DNA of 43,131 nucleotides from an uncultured delta proteobacterium (GCA_903835685.1 CAILNX010000049.1:1-43131), one strand, 5' to 3'. Counted from the first letter of the stretch, positions 8,422 through 18,283 are shown. Notes: a model not told the origin generated them from the letters alone. Made by a program: numbers and translations.

Positions 8422-9968
8422 CTGCTTTGCCCCTCTTTGCGGAATGCCTCCAGAAATACGAGCCCTTTGGCGGTCAGCCGGTATTGCTGCAAGCGGCTCG
8501 TCGGCTTGGCCGGGATGGTGAACTCGATGGCCCCATCCGCGTGAAGGCGCTGGATCACCTTGTTCAACTGCCCGGAGACGCTTTTCTGGCCCAGGGATTT
8601 GGAGAGCGACGCCTTGTTCAGCGGTGCGGCTTCCAGTGCTCGAAGCACGCGCATCTCCAACGACTCTGGCTGCGACTCTGGCTGCGACTCTGGCTGTGAC
8701 TCTGGCTGTGACTCTGGCTGCGGCCCGACTTCCCTCGCGACATCCCCAGTCCCCGAGGCCACCTTGCGCCTGATGGTGGTCACGAACCCGTCCGTGAGCG
8801 CGAACTCCGGCTCCGGCAGGCCGGACTCCCGACAGCGCCGGATCATGTCCCCGGTGCCGGTCCCCATGCGCTCAATGTACTTGGCGAGGTACAGAGGTTC
8901 GGCCAGCAGGGGGTTGCCCGGGACCGAACCATGGGGCTGGCGGAGTTTCTCCAGGGTCAGGGGCGGGGGAAGCGTCCCCGGGTTCCAGACCTCCAGCCGG
9001 TCAGCGAACAGCATGACCTGGACGCTGCCAGCGCTGGTGTAGTCGCGGTGAGCCACGGCGTTCACGATGGCCTCGGTCACGACCTCCTGGGGTATCTCAT
9101 ACTCCACCGGGGCCTGGGGACCGTCCTTGCGGGTGCCGACCCACAGGTTGATCTTGGACAGCACGAAGTCCACGGCCTGGTCCACCAGGTCGAAGACCGC
9201 ACCCTTGTACACCTGGTAGGAGGGGATGGGCTTGGCCACCTCGGTTCCGTGGAAGTGGGCGCACTTCACCTCGGAGGAGATCAGGAATCGCTGGGGCTGT
9301 CGGGCGAAGAGCAGCACGGCCGCATTGGTCGGCCGGTCCTCGTCCAGCAGATTGAGGTGGGTCAGGAGTTCCCGGGATGTGGCCTCTTCCGGCAACGGAA
9401 AGCCCCTGGCCCGCCGGGCGCGGTGGAGGAAGCGGGCCATCCCTTCCTCGTCCAGGTCCGCCAGAGTGGCCTTGGGACAGGCGGTGGCGTCGAAGGGGAC
9501 GCCCCGGATCAGCTCCCGGGAAACCAGGTATTGCACCAGGGCGGCATAGAGCCCGGCGACCAGTTCGGAGGCCGAGGCGAACCGGCGGCGCACCAGTTCC
9601 CCACCGGCCCGCTGGATGAGCGCCCGCATCTTGGGATGACGGTTCGCGTCGTCCGTGCCCTTCACGAAGATCAGCCGGTGCTTGTTCAGCCGGGTGGCTG
9701 CGTTGAACTCGTGCTCGGTGGGGGACAGGCCTTTTGCGTCTTCAAAGCCGTAGTCGGAGCCGAACAGGCCCACGTAGAGGTCGCAGGCCCCGACCTCGTC
9801 CAGGTACACCTCATCGGCCCGGCGGTCGGCGGCGGGCACGTCCTCGAACAGGAAGGGCTCGAAGAACCGCCGCATCAGGGGATCGCCCCGGAGGTAGTCC
9901 CGCAGGGCCGCCCGCTCCTGGGCGAATTCTTTCTGGACGCTGCTGATGAAGAGCCGCAAGGGTGTCAT
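8418..9968 (-). CDS. DUF4062 / GHKL-type ATP-binding protein in the hsd operon
   Basis: A 516-residue cytoplasmic protein. Residues 1-150 match DUF4062 (LRLFISSVQKEFAQER, then YVGLFGSDYG), an N-terminal domain seen in several conflict-linked proteins. The centre matches the COG2865-type predicted regulators with a GHKL-like ATP site (EAIVNAVAHRDY, LEVWNPG, GTGTGDMI). A linker of five PESQ repeats, coded by a 12-bp tandem repeat, joins it to a C-terminal winged helix (about 440-516). It sits between hsdS and hsdR with 4-bp overlaps on both sides, so it is made with the complex. It may sense nucleotide and regulate, or add an effector step. The domains are well supported; the function is not known. 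Confidence 0.8.
   Translation of the reverse strand: MTPLRLFISSVQKEFAQERAALRDYLRGDPLMRRFFEPFLFEDVPAADRRADEVYLDEVGACDLYVGLFGSDYGFEDAKGLSPTEHEFNAATRLNKHRLIFVKGTDDANRHPKMRALIQRAGGELVRRRFASASELVAGLYAALVQYLVSRELIRGVPFDATACPKATLADLDEEGMARFLHRARRARGFPLPEEATSRELLTHLNLLDEDRPTNAAVLLFARQPQRFLISSEVKCAHFHGTEVAKPIPSYQVYKGAVFDLVDQAVDFVLSKINLWVGTRKDGPQAPVEYEIPQEVVTEAIVNAVAHRDYTSAGSVQVMLFADRLEVWNPGTLPPPLTLEKLRQPHGSVPGNPLLAEPLYLAKYIERMGTGTGDMIRRCRESGLPEPEFALTDGFVTTIRRKVASGTGDVAREVGPQPESQPESQPESQPESQPESLEMRVLRALEAAPLNKASLSKSLGQKSVSGQLNKVIQRLHADGAIEFTIPAKPTSRLQQYRLTAKGLVFLEAFRKEGQSR
8662..8721 (-). repeat. Five 12-bp tandem repeats coding (PESQ)n linker
   Basis: GACTCTGGCTGC/T occurs five times back to back (8662, 8674, 8686, 8698, 8710). 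The period is a multiple of three, so gain or loss of units changes the linker length without breaking the frame. Confidence 0.9.
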
Positions 9969-11107
9969 ACCAGCCGGGTCCTTCCGGTCAGGAGTTCCTG
10001 CATCATACCCTGTTTAAGGTCGCGAGTTTTGTCGCGACGGGCTTCAAGGGCGGCGAGTTCGGTATCCATGTCGGAGAGGATGGCGGCGATGGCGGTTTGT
10101 TCGTCAACAGTGGTAGGAAAGATCAGTTTGAAAGCGAGAATCGCTGTCTTTTGAACGTTTGGTAGGCCTGATCCTACGCGTAGTGCCATGATTGATGTCT
10201 GTTGGGCTTTGAGTGCGTGGTACAGAAAATCGTTCGCGATTCCACGCGGAATGATAGCGTAGCAATGTCCACCGCACCAAAATGCTTCAGCCATGAACTG
10301 AACATAGCCGCATGAGTTTCCTCCCTCGCTGATTGCAATCGTCCCCCCCGGCGTATTAGCTCTATCGGTGTATCCTGAAGGCGAAACACCTCCATTCAAG
10401 TGGGCAAATCGGCCGTTTTCACTCGTTTTGGAAATTTGTAACTGAATTCCTTTGGTTGCAGAAGCTATTTCCCCAAGTGGTCTCTCTTCCCACTCCCCCT
10501 CAAACCCCGGCAACCGCGTCTTCCCGGTCAGCAACTGCTGCATCGCGGCCTGCTTGATGTCGCGTTTCTTGGCGATGAGCTTGTCCAGCGAGGCGATAAG
10601 GGCGTCCACGTCGGAGAGGGCGGTGGCGATGGCGCGTTGCTCTGATGGGGATGGCAACGCACACGGTATCTGCCGCAAAGCGGCTTTGGTTAACTTATAG
10701 CGACCCGCCCCTTGACGGGTAAGATAGGGTGTGATGTCGCGGTTCGAAAAAATCCAGTAAAACCACTCCGTGAGGTTACTGGTTCCCTTCACTAACTGGG
10801 CGTGGTTATTGACATTAAACTTCCCTCGCACCAGCAAAGTCATTGATTGGGTCTGCCACTTGAGGAAATGATCACCGTCTTCACCAATCAAGGCGTACTC
10901 ACCTTCGACGCGATATTCATTTATCCAGCCCTGCACACCTGTTGGCCCGTAGTAGGGATAAGGACCAACCATGCGTTCGCGGACTGCCTGGCTAATCGGC
11001 AAACGAAGTTGATTGCATATGAGGAAGGCATCGCCAACGCAGTCAACACGCCAACTACTCGGGATCACTCCCACCTCAGTCCTTTTGTACCCCGGCTTCA
11101 GTTCCAT
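9965..11107 (-). CDS. hsdS: Type I restriction specificity subunit S
   Basis: A 380-residue DNA recognition subunit. It has two target-recognition domains (about 15-155 and 210-350), each followed by a helical conserved region (SEQRAIATALSDVDALIASL near 158-177 and DEQTAIAAILSDMDTELAAL near 338-357) ending in LLTGKTRL and LLTGRTRL. The near-duplication of these two ends is the usual HsdS pseudo-symmetry. The recognition domains are lower in GC than the rest of the operon, which fits exchange of specificity by recombination. It overlaps hsdM by 10 bp and the next gene by 4 bp. The recognition sequence cannot be predicted here. Confidence 0.95.
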   Translation of the reverse strand: MELKPGYKRTEVGVIPSSWRVDCVGDAFLICNQLRLPISQAVRERMVGPYPYYGPTGVQGWINEYRVEGEYALIGEDGDHFLKWQTQSMTLLVRGKFNVNNHAQLVKGTSNLTEWFYWIFSNRDITPYLTRQGAGRYKLTKAALRQIPCALPSPSEQRAIATALSDVDALIASLDKLIAKKRDIKQAAMQQLLTGKTRLPGFEGEWEERPLGEIASATKGIQLQISKTSENGRFAHLNGGVSPSGYTDRANTPGGTIAISEGGNSCGYVQFMAEAFWCGGHCYAIIPRGIANDFLYHALKAQQTSIMALRVGSGLPNVQKTAILAFKLIFPTTVDEQTAIAAILSDMDTELAALEARRDKTRDLKQGMMQELLTGRTRLV

Positions 11108-13488
11108 ACCGCCCCCATCTTCTTGAGATGCTCCTCTACTCGGGAGGTCAGAATCTCCACCTCCGTGACCAGTTGCGGCAGCGGGGCGGTGTAGCGGTCA
11201 GCCAGTTGGCGAATCCTGCCGGTGAGAGCCTGGGACACGCGGTCCAGTTCGCTCTGAACATCAGCCGCCAGTCGGGCCAGCCACTTGTCCTCTACCACCA
11301 GGGTTTTGATCTCGTCCTCGAAGAGTTTCGGGTACTTCGCGGCCACCAGAGCTTCCAGGGTCTTCTGGCCCTCCTTCACCTTCTTGCCAGCCACCGACTC
11401 CTTCTCGATCAGGTCCAGCATGGCCTTGAGCACCTTCCGCTCTTCCACGGCATCAGGGTCGGTCTTGATGTCCTTGAGGCGGTCCTTCACGCTCTTGGCG
11501 GTGATCCTGCCCTTGTCGGTGCGGGCATCGACCAGCAGGCTTTCCTCTCCGCTGTGCTCTTCCTCCAACTCCTCGATCTCCCGGCCGATGGCATCCCTTG
11601 CAGCCTCAAGCTTTTCCACTGCCTCCAGTTCCTTGGCGAAATACCGGCTGACGATGAGCGACGTGGGGATGAGATCGGTGTTGGGCTTGCCCTCCAGAAC
11701 GGCCTTCCAGCCCTCCTGGACCAGCAGATAGACATCGTCCTGCATGGTGGCGTCCCAGGAGTCCATGAGATGCTGGTACACGTCGTAGCGGTCGATGAGC
11801 CGGGCGTCGGCAAAGGCGGCGAGCAGGTCCTCGGACAGGGTGTCGATGAACTTCTTGGGGTGGTCGCCCGGGGCCAGGCCTTTCAGCTTCGAGAGATTGG
11901 CCGCCTTCCACCTCCCGAACAACGCCGTGACCGACTCGTTGAATGTGGTGAACTCGGCATGACCGAAGATGGCCGCCTTGATCTCGGCCGAGGCCACCTG
12001 CAACCGGCTGTAGCCAGGCCGGTCAGCCGGGGCGAAGAGCAGACCCCGCACACCTGGGAACACCTGCCAGTAGCGGTCCAGGGCGTCGATGTCCCGGTTC
12101 GGGATGCCCCCGCGCAGGTGGGCGTCGATGTCCTGGATGTCCTCGGACTCGGTGCTGTCGATGTAGCGCGGCAGGTTCAGGTTGAAGTCGTTCCCCTCGA
12201 TCTCGGCCAGGGGGACCAGACGGGCGAAACGCGGCACTTCGAGTTGGCGGGTGAAGGTGTCCACGATGCGGTGGATGTCCTGGGCGCGGAGCCGGTTCTT
12301 GTTCCCGTCCTTGATGAACCCCTTGGAGGCGTCCACCATGAAGACGCCCTTCCGGGCCACGGCGTTGGTCTTGTCCAGCACGATGATGCAGGCTGGGATG
12401 CCGGTGCCGTAGAAGAGGTTGGCGGGCAGCCCGATGATCCCCTTGATGTATCCGCGCCGGACGATCTCCCGGCGGATGACCGCTTCGGCCCCACCCCGGA
12501 ACAGGACCCCGTGGGGCAGAATGATCGCGCCCGTGCCCGTACTCTTGAGACTGGTCAGGATGTGTAGGAGGAAGGCGTAATCCCCGTTCTTGGCGGGTGG
12601 CAGGCCAAACTTGAACCGGCCGAACTCGTCATGGGCAGGGTTGAATCCATTGCTCCAGGCCTTGTTGGAGAAGGGCGGATTGGCCACCACGAAGTCGAAG
12701 GTCTTGAGGCCTCCCTCCGGCCCTTTGAAGTGCGGGCTGGAGAGGGTGTTGTCCTTCCAGATTTCCGCCGTGGTGTTGTCGTGCAGGATCATGTTCATGC
12801 GGGCCAAGGCGGACGTGGCGTTGTCCATCTCCTGGCCGTAGAGGGCCAAGTCGAAGCCGGTGCGGTTTTTGGCCTCGTCGTGGGCTTTCAGCAGCAGGGA
12901 GCCGGAGCCGCAAGTGGGGTCGTAGATGCTCTGGTCGGAGTTCTTGGCTTCTCCCACGCCAAGGACCTGGGCCATGATCCGGGATACCTCGGCCGGGGTG
13001 TAGAACTGGCCCTTGCTCTTCCCCGACTCCGTGGCGAAGTGGCGCATCAGGTATTCGTAGGCGTCGCCCAGCAGGTCATCGCCACCGGCCCGGTTGCTCC
13101 GGAAGTCCAGGGAGGGGTTGTCGAAGAGGGACACCAGGTTGGAGAGGCGGTCCACCATCTCCTTGCCTTTCCCCAGCTTGTCGGCGTCGTTGAAGTCAGC
13201 GACATCGATCACGCCCTTGAGGTCGTTGGCCTCGGCCAGTTTGGCGATGATCTTGTTGATGCGGTCGCCGATCTCCTTGTCCCCCTTGGCGGCCACCATG
13301 TCCGCGAAGCCGCCGCCGGACGGGACCTCGATCATGGCCTCCTTCTGCCCGGCGTACTTGTCGGAGACGTATTTGACGAACAAAAGGACCAGCACGTAGT
13401 CCTTGTACTGGGAGGCATCCATCCCGCCCCGGAGTTCGTCGCAGCTTTTCCAAAGGGTGCTGTAGAGTTCTGATTTCTTGATGGGCAT
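11098..13488 (-). CDS. hsdM: Type I DNA methyltransferase subunit M, with long C-terminal extension
   Basis: A 796-residue N6-adenine methyltransferase subunit, taken from the ATG giving MPIKKSELYS; the frame is open 50 codons further, but that part is not HsdM-like. The helical N-terminal domain (LWKSCDELRGGMD) is followed by SAM motif I DPTCGSGS (190-197) and catalytic NPPF (270-273). HsdM is usually about 500 residues. Here roughly 300 extra residues follow the catalytic domain, helical and charged, as in the larger HsdM subgroup. First gene of the operon; no strong ribosome binding site is visible. Confidence 0.93.
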   Translation of the reverse strand: MPIKKSELYSTLWKSCDELRGGMDASQYKDYVLVLLFVKYVSDKYAGQKEAMIEVPSGGGFADMVAAKGDKEIGDRINKIIAKLAEANDLKGVIDVADFNDADKLGKGKEMVDRLSNLVSLFDNPSLDFRSNRAGGDDLLGDAYEYLMRHFATESGKSKGQFYTPAEVSRIMAQVLGVGEAKNSDQSIYDPTCGSGSLLLKAHDEAKNRTGFDLALYGQEMDNATSALARMNMILHDNTTAEIWKDNTLSSPHFKGPEGGLKTFDFVVANPPFSNKAWSNGFNPAHDEFGRFKFGLPPAKNGDYAFLLHILTSLKSTGTGAIILPHGVLFRGGAEAVIRREIVRRGYIKGIIGLPANLFYGTGIPACIIVLDKTNAVARKGVFMVDASKGFIKDGNKNRLRAQDIHRIVDTFTRQLEVPRFARLVPLAEIEGNDFNLNLPRYIDSTESEDIQDIDAHLRGGIPNRDIDALDRYWQVFPGVRGLLFAPADRPGYSRLQVASAEIKAAIFGHAEFTTFNESVTALFGRWKAANLSKLKGLAPGDHPKKFIDTLSEDLLAAFADARLIDRYDVYQHLMDSWDATMQDDVYLLVQEGWKAVLEGKPNTDLIPTSLIVSRYFAKELEAVEKLEAARDAIGREIEELEEEHSGEESLLVDARTDKGRITAKSVKDRLKDIKTDPDAVEERKVLKAMLDLIEKESVAGKKVKEGQKTLEALVAAKYPKLFEDEIKTLVVEDKWLARLAADVQSELDRVSQALTGRIRQLADRYTAPLPQLVTEVEILTSRVEEHLKKMGAVWN

Positions 13489-13753
13489 GTGGGTGAGTAT
13501 CCTGATGGGGCGCTCGGTCGCGTGTTTCTGTTCGGGCTGATGTAAATCCCTCGGGGAGACGTGACAGCCGGTCGGTTCTGCTGGCCGGTTAGTCTTGCCT
13601 TCCATAACGGACTGGCTTGGTCGGCACAAGGTCCTCAACTTCAGTTGTGAGGGTCACGATAGCCCAACTCGGCGGGTTTAGTCAGCCTGGAGGTGCTCAG
13701 GGGGTGGAGCTAGAGCTCTTCGCATGAACGTCGCTTACGGCAGTATCAGATAG
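13489..13753. other. Intergenic region before hsdM
   Basis: No gene is seen in these 265 bases. They separate the end of the STAND gene from hsdM, both on the minus strand. Short inverted repeats are present (for example CCTCAACT...GTTGTGAGG near 13630-13650), but none has a clear T-tract, so I cannot say whether the two operons are separately terminated. An hsdM promoter would be expected here; I see no good box pair. Confidence 0.4.
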
Positions 13754-16700
13754 TCATGGGGCCGCCCGCTTTGTTCGGGCCTTCCGTTTAGCCGGTGCAG
13801 GAGTTGTTGTTGTCTCGGCAGGGAATTTCCCATTATTCTGCCAAACAGCGGAACGCTTGTGGATATGCTTGTAATTGACATAGAGGTCATGCAAATCCTC
13901 GTCTCCACTGGAGTGACCTCGATAGTGCTGACCACGCTCTCCCCACATGAGCCACACCAGCGCTTGGCCCGTCTTGTCCAGGTAGCGCTGCAGGAGGTCC
14001 GCCCGCAGGTAGAGCAATTGTCCATTAAATGAGATGTCCCCTGTGCCGAGCTTTCGATAGAGCGAGGCGACGCCGATGCCGTCATGGAGGTCCCACTGTC
14101 CGGGGCGGTAGCCTAGACCCAGATACTGACAAAGCTTGAGTGACGGGAAGAGGACGCCGCTAACGGCGTTAAGTTCACTATGATGGCTTTCCCAGCCGTA
14201 CACCTGTACGGGAATTTCGACCGGAACGCCTCCTCCTGTGTGTTGGCATACGGACACCTCGCATGGCATTTCGTCTGATCTCTCTTCATCCTTTGACTTT
14301 GCCAGGAGACCTGGCGGCACTGCAAACAGCATCTCGCCTGCATACGTGTAGCAGTGCTCGGGCTCCTCGGGGATGGCGGAGTTGCCCTGGTATCGCATCG
14401 CGCCGAAGGTCTTCTCCAGACGCTTGATATTCTCCTTGTTGACAAAGACACCGCGCAAGAAGGTAAAGACGTTGCGATAGTCTGCCGTGGCCGTTTCCTC
14501 TACATATCCATTGATTAGCACCCAGTTGCCTTCCACATTGTCAACTTCCGATGGCTCAAGCAAACTGCTATAATTGGGCGTAGGTCCGTCGAGGATCCAA
14601 TCGGCAACCTTGTTTGGAGAGTCTGTGAACAGATCGGGCAGCGCGGGAATCCACGATTTAGCCTTGCCCGGAAAGGCTGGGTCGATGTCAGCGTCAGAGG
14701 CTCGACGTTCGTTGCGCCAGTCGGGCAGGAGATTGTTGTCGGCACGCCAGCCCCACATCTCAAAGAAGGCAATCCAGCCGTACTTTTTCCCGTATCTGTC
14801 AACTTTCTTTTTTTCGTTGCCCAGACGGGAATACGAGGTCATATTCTGGTCGAAGGGCTGAAATCGATCCGGATCGTAGCCTAGATCGATCATCCGCGCC
14901 ACGATCGCCTTGCGCGCGGCAACATAATCCGGGTTATTATAGTCATAGTTGGAGCGATGTGGGATGAGTCTGCCGAAGGTATAGTTGCCGAAGTCCATTG
15001 TGATTGCTGCGCCATCAGCCTTCTTGATCTGCTCCTCCGTTGCATTTGGAGGGTCAAAGAAGGGGGACGGCAGATGCGAAAACGGGGGAACGAGGTATTT
15101 GGCCTCTTCAGACGACACGCAAGACGGATCTAACCGCCGGGCGAGATCGATGATACCCAAACAGTACTGTCTCATTAACGCATGCCGCGTCGGCGTCTGT
15201 GCGGAAGGCACGAATGATGTGCGCAAGAGTTCTGCTGCCACCACCGGTAGCGCCACGCGCATCTTCTGATCACTTTTATCGGACCAGGTCGAGAGGGCCG
15301 CACCATATGCGGCAGCGAGGGCCCGTTCTGGAACGTATGGGTCGGAGACTGTGAGCGATTCAACTGCGAGTTGGAAGTACTCCCCAGGCGAGCGTAGCGC
15401 CAGCGTATACAACGCTTTTGTCGAGACATCACGAAGGTATCGGGAATTGGTCGTCAACGTCCACATCACCCATCGGGCACGGTCCACCTCCCGCCGGTCT
15501 AATGTACCAGACTCCCATCGCAACTCCAGCGCTTTGATGTCCTTGATTACTTCTTCCTCATTCTTCCGCAGCCACTCCGACCACGATAGATCGCGCTCCG
15601 CGTTGGGCATCGCGCGGAGCACCCGGTCCAGGAAGTTCACGTCGAAAGGATGCGCCTGTGCAGCGCGCGTAACCCGAAGCAGCGGGTAAGCCGCTTGAGC
15701 GAATTTGACAGACTGAAGCATCTCTTTCTCGAACCGCTCAACTGTCTCCCGGCTGATGTGAGCCGGGTCCGCCTTGACGGTTAGCAAGAGGGCATACAGG
15801 CGGAGCTTTCCAGACACGGCTTGCCACAGCTGGCGTCGCTGGTTCGTGTGGGTTGGAAAGAGCCCAACGAGCGCATGGAAGATGTCATAGGCAAACGTGT
15901 GAGCCCCGGGCTCGCGGAACGTCAACTTGGCAATGTTCGATGGGACCTTGAGCCACTGTTCAATGTCGTATTTGTAGAGCAGATGCTTGGCGATCATGTG
16001 CCCTGCCATAAGGTCGTAAGCGAACGCATCTCCAAACTGCCCTTTACCGTATGAGGTGCGCACAAGAATGCCTTCAGACTCTAAGCTCTTCAGGCGACTT
16101 GAACTCCATTCCGTCACGTCCTTTATACGAGTCCGGACTTTGTTAACCTCAGCACTCCGCGCATTTTTTTGCCACAGGAACTCAGCGATTCTGAGAAGCG
16201 CTGTCTGAACCTCATCCTGGTAGATCCGGTGCGACAACGGCGAGAGTTCGGCGACCCGTTCAGTAACTCTCTTGAAATGCTCCTCGAACAGCTCAGTGAG
16301 GGAGCGCGGGAGTTTCTCCACCCCAACTGTGTGCTGTCTCCCGGGGTTTGCAACCTCGCAGTAGAGCCTAAGTGTAAGTGGATGCTGCAAAAGCTCAATA
16401 GGGAGGTCCGCGTCGGGCGCTGAGATCTTGTAGTGCTCGAAGTACCTGTCAATAGCCGCCTGGGGATCGTCCCTGAACCCGTCCATCTCAATGTTCGCGA
16501 TATCATCAGGAAGACAATCGCCAGCAAACTCAGTGCGCAGCGTGACGACAAGCATGACGTAAGGGGAATTGCCGAGGAGTATCTTTGCGCGACACAAGAC
16601 GTCTTTCCAATTTCTGGGGTCTTCGGCCTCGTTGAGGCCGTCGATGATGACAGGCAGTCGTCTCCCTACCCGTTGTCCGGCCGCATCCAACGCTTCCACG

Positions 16701-17860
16701 AGTCGTTCGAAAGTCTGAACTGGCTTGCCTGCGATCTTGAAGCTGCTCACCAAATGGTCGAGGTTCTGGCCTGCATGCAGGTCCTTTCCGAGCAGCAGGA
16801 CACCTCCTGGAAAGTCGCCTGCCGGACGAGTCATCTGCACGGCAAGTTCTGACTTGCCATTGCCTGCCGGAGCCAGGACCGCAACCACTCGCATAAGAGC
16901 CGATTGGCGAAGCTCACCCAGCATCGACAAGGCAGCGTGGATGTCAGCAACCAGGTTCGTGCCGATGAGCGCGACTTCAGTACGAGCAGCCCGGAGTTTC
17001 GCAAGCAGCCTTCGGTATTGGCGCGGATCCCCAACGTCGGTCGGCAAAAGCTGCTTTATGGCGTCCAAGTCGCCTACACCCAGGGCGATGTAGAGTTCTT
17101 CGAGCAACGTCGCTACCTTCCGCCCATGCTCCGTGAGAGCACCCACTTCGGCATGAAGATGCGTCGGGACACTTGCGACGGATTCCACGATGTCATCCGC
17201 TCCGGCGTTCAAGGCACTGGCCCGTCGGGACAGAATATCCCACGCTGCTTGACCACCTAGGCACCTGTGTAGGGTTTCCTCCGTCGGCACCACATGGTGC
17301 ACCTCCGGCTGGTATTGATGGTGGAAGGGAGCAGCGGCGAGTCCATGCTGTTCTGCGAGAACCTGCGGGGTGACGACGAGTTCACCGAAGTAGGTTTCCC
17401 GTAAAAGGGAGGCCGGGCCGACCAGTATATCCTCAATGTCAGCCGTCGTCTTCAAGGTGAGGTTGAATTCCGGGTACTTGGACTTCAGTCCGTAGAACCA
17501 GTCCTGGTCCCCTTTTGGGAGGACGTATCGGGTCCACAACACCCAGTCGGTCAGGCCAGGAAGATATTTGCGCGTTTTCTGCAGCCCGTCGACAATCTTG
17601 GTGCGTCTCGTAGACCCTAGCTTCTGGCCGTTCGTGGACTGGTACCACTTGCACTGCCACCCATACCAACGCGGCGGTTCACCTAGCTCGCACGGTTTCA
17701 GCAGCTTCAGGTGGAACTCGACACCGGCTTGGTTGGCCAGTTCCTTGAACTCACCGAACTGACCGTAATGGCGACGAATAAGTGCGCGGCAGAGCTTCTC
17801 GAAATTGCTTTCGGGAGCACCGGGTAGTTGTGTGAATGCGTCCCAATTTGCGGCTGGCAT
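13754..17860 (-). CDS. Nuclease-STAND NTPase, candidate defence effector
   Basis: A 1368-residue cytoplasmic protein. Near the N-terminus GVEF (E48) and WYGWQCKWY (Q69, K71) fit the core of a PD-(D/E)xK nuclease of the Mrr/DUF4297 style. A P-loop NTPase follows, with Walker A APAGNGKS (about 330-337) and Walker B VIIDGLNE (404-411), typical of STAND/NACHT proteins. The remaining 850 residues are largely helical and would be the sensor, ending in a Lys/Arg-rich tail (KRKARTKRAAP). This resembles Avs-type antiphage sensors in layout, but the C-terminal part is not one I recognise. It is third in an operon after a radical SAM gene and a small protein, 21 bp after the latter. NTPase call is strong, nuclease call moderate, defence role inferred. 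Confidence 0.72.
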   Translation of the reverse strand: MPAANWDAFTQLPGAPESNFEKLCRALIRRHYGQFGEFKELANQAGVEFHLKLLKPCELGEPPRWYGWQCKWYQSTNGQKLGSTRRTKIVDGLQKTRKYLPGLTDWVLWTRYVLPKGDQDWFYGLKSKYPEFNLTLKTTADIEDILVGPASLLRETYFGELVVTPQVLAEQHGLAAAPFHHQYQPEVHHVVPTEETLHRCLGGQAAWDILSRRASALNAGADDIVESVASVPTHLHAEVGALTEHGRKVATLLEELYIALGVGDLDAIKQLLPTDVGDPRQYRRLLAKLRAARTEVALIGTNLVADIHAALSMLGELRQSALMRVVAVLAPAGNGKSELAVQMTRPAGDFPGGVLLLGKDLHAGQNLDHLVSSFKIAGKPVQTFERLVEALDAAGQRVGRRLPVIIDGLNEAEDPRNWKDVLCRAKILLGNSPYVMLVVTLRTEFAGDCLPDDIANIEMDGFRDDPQAAIDRYFEHYKISAPDADLPIELLQHPLTLRLYCEVANPGRQHTVGVEKLPRSLTELFEEHFKRVTERVAELSPLSHRIYQDEVQTALLRIAEFLWQKNARSAEVNKVRTRIKDVTEWSSSRLKSLESEGILVRTSYGKGQFGDAFAYDLMAGHMIAKHLLYKYDIEQWLKVPSNIAKLTFREPGAHTFAYDIFHALVGLFPTHTNQRRQLWQAVSGKLRLYALLLTVKADPAHISRETVERFEKEMLQSVKFAQAAYPLLRVTRAAQAHPFDVNFLDRVLRAMPNAERDLSWSEWLRKNEEEVIKDIKALELRWESGTLDRREVDRARWVMWTLTTNSRYLRDVSTKALYTLALRSPGEYFQLAVESLTVSDPYVPERALAAAYGAALSTWSDKSDQKMRVALPVVAAELLRTSFVPSAQTPTRHALMRQYCLGIIDLARRLDPSCVSSEEAKYLVPPFSHLPSPFFDPPNATEEQIKKADGAAITMDFGNYTFGRLIPHRSNYDYNNPDYVAARKAIVARMIDLGYDPDRFQPFDQNMTSYSRLGNEKKKVDRYGKKYGWIAFFEMWGWRADNNLLPDWRNERRASDADIDPAFPGKAKSWIPALPDLFTDSPNKVADWILDGPTPNYSSLLEPSEVDNVEGNWVLINGYVEETATADYRNVFTFLRGVFVNKENIKRLEKTFGAMRYQGNSAIPEEPEHCYTYAGEMLFAVPPGLLAKSKDEERSDEMPCEVSVCQHTGGGVPVEIPVQVYGWESHHSELNAVSGVLFPSLKLCQYLGLGYRPGQWDLHDGIGVASLYRKLGTGDISFNGQLLYLRADLLQRYLDKTGQALVWLMWGERGQHYRGHSSGDEDLHDLYVNYKHIHKRSAVWQNNGKFPAETTTTPAPAKRKARTKRAAP

Positions 17861-17881
17861 TCTTGTCCTTGTGCCTCAGCG

Positions 17882-18283
17882 CTAGTCAGCTTGCTCTTCT
17901 GGATAATCGTGCGCGGAATACACTTCCACGCGAGCACCCTCTTCCACAAAGACCTTGATAAAGGCCGACACGTCGGCCTCATCGGTCTTGATGGTGATGC
18001 GTTCGCCCTCGCGATCGAGGTTGTGATCGAAAGCGAATTGCTCCAGGTCAGCAGGGCTAAGCGTGTTCAGCTCGTTAGCACGAAGCAGTGACATCATCGC
18101 ATCGGAGAATCGCTGGTCCGCCGGAGGCAAATGAGAGCTTGTATAGGTATAGTCCTCGACGGCCTGGTCCCTGAGTTTCAGCAGGAGGCTCTCTACGTTT
18201 TCAGCATCCCGAGCCTGCTTGAACTTGCCGATCAGCACCAAGTTCATCGAGTGCTCGGAACCATACCCGGTCCAAATCTTCAC
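17882..18283 (-). CDS. DUF6375-like small protein, operon partner of radical SAM enzyme
   Basis: A 133-residue soluble acidic protein starting at a GTG that overlaps the radical SAM stop as GTGA, so the two are translationally coupled. The N-terminus MKIWTGYGSEHSMNLVLIG matches what I remember of the DUF6375 family, whose function is unknown to me. The rest has helices and a C-terminal strand-rich end (ITIKTDEADVSAFIKVFVEE). There is no leader-core layout or Cys/Ser-rich tail as in typical peptide precursors, so it is more likely a partner or modified protein than a precursor peptide. Family name is from memory and moderately sure. Confidence 0.6.
   Translation of the reverse strand: MKIWTGYGSEHSMNLVLIGKFKQARDAENVESLLLKLRDQAVEDYTYTSSHLPPADQRFSDAMMSLLRANELNTLSPADLEQFAFDHNLDREGERITIKTDEADVSAFIKVFVEEGARVEVYSAHDYPEEQAD

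Noticed and set aside
8662-8721. CRISPR-like array
   Set aside because: 12-bp units without spacers, inside an open reading frame; a coding tandem repeat.
11128-12567. Long plus-strand open frame opposite hsdM and hsdS
   Set aside because: Shadow of GC-rich coding DNA on the other strand; no ribosome binding site or recognisable domain, and the opposite frame has clear HsdM motifs.
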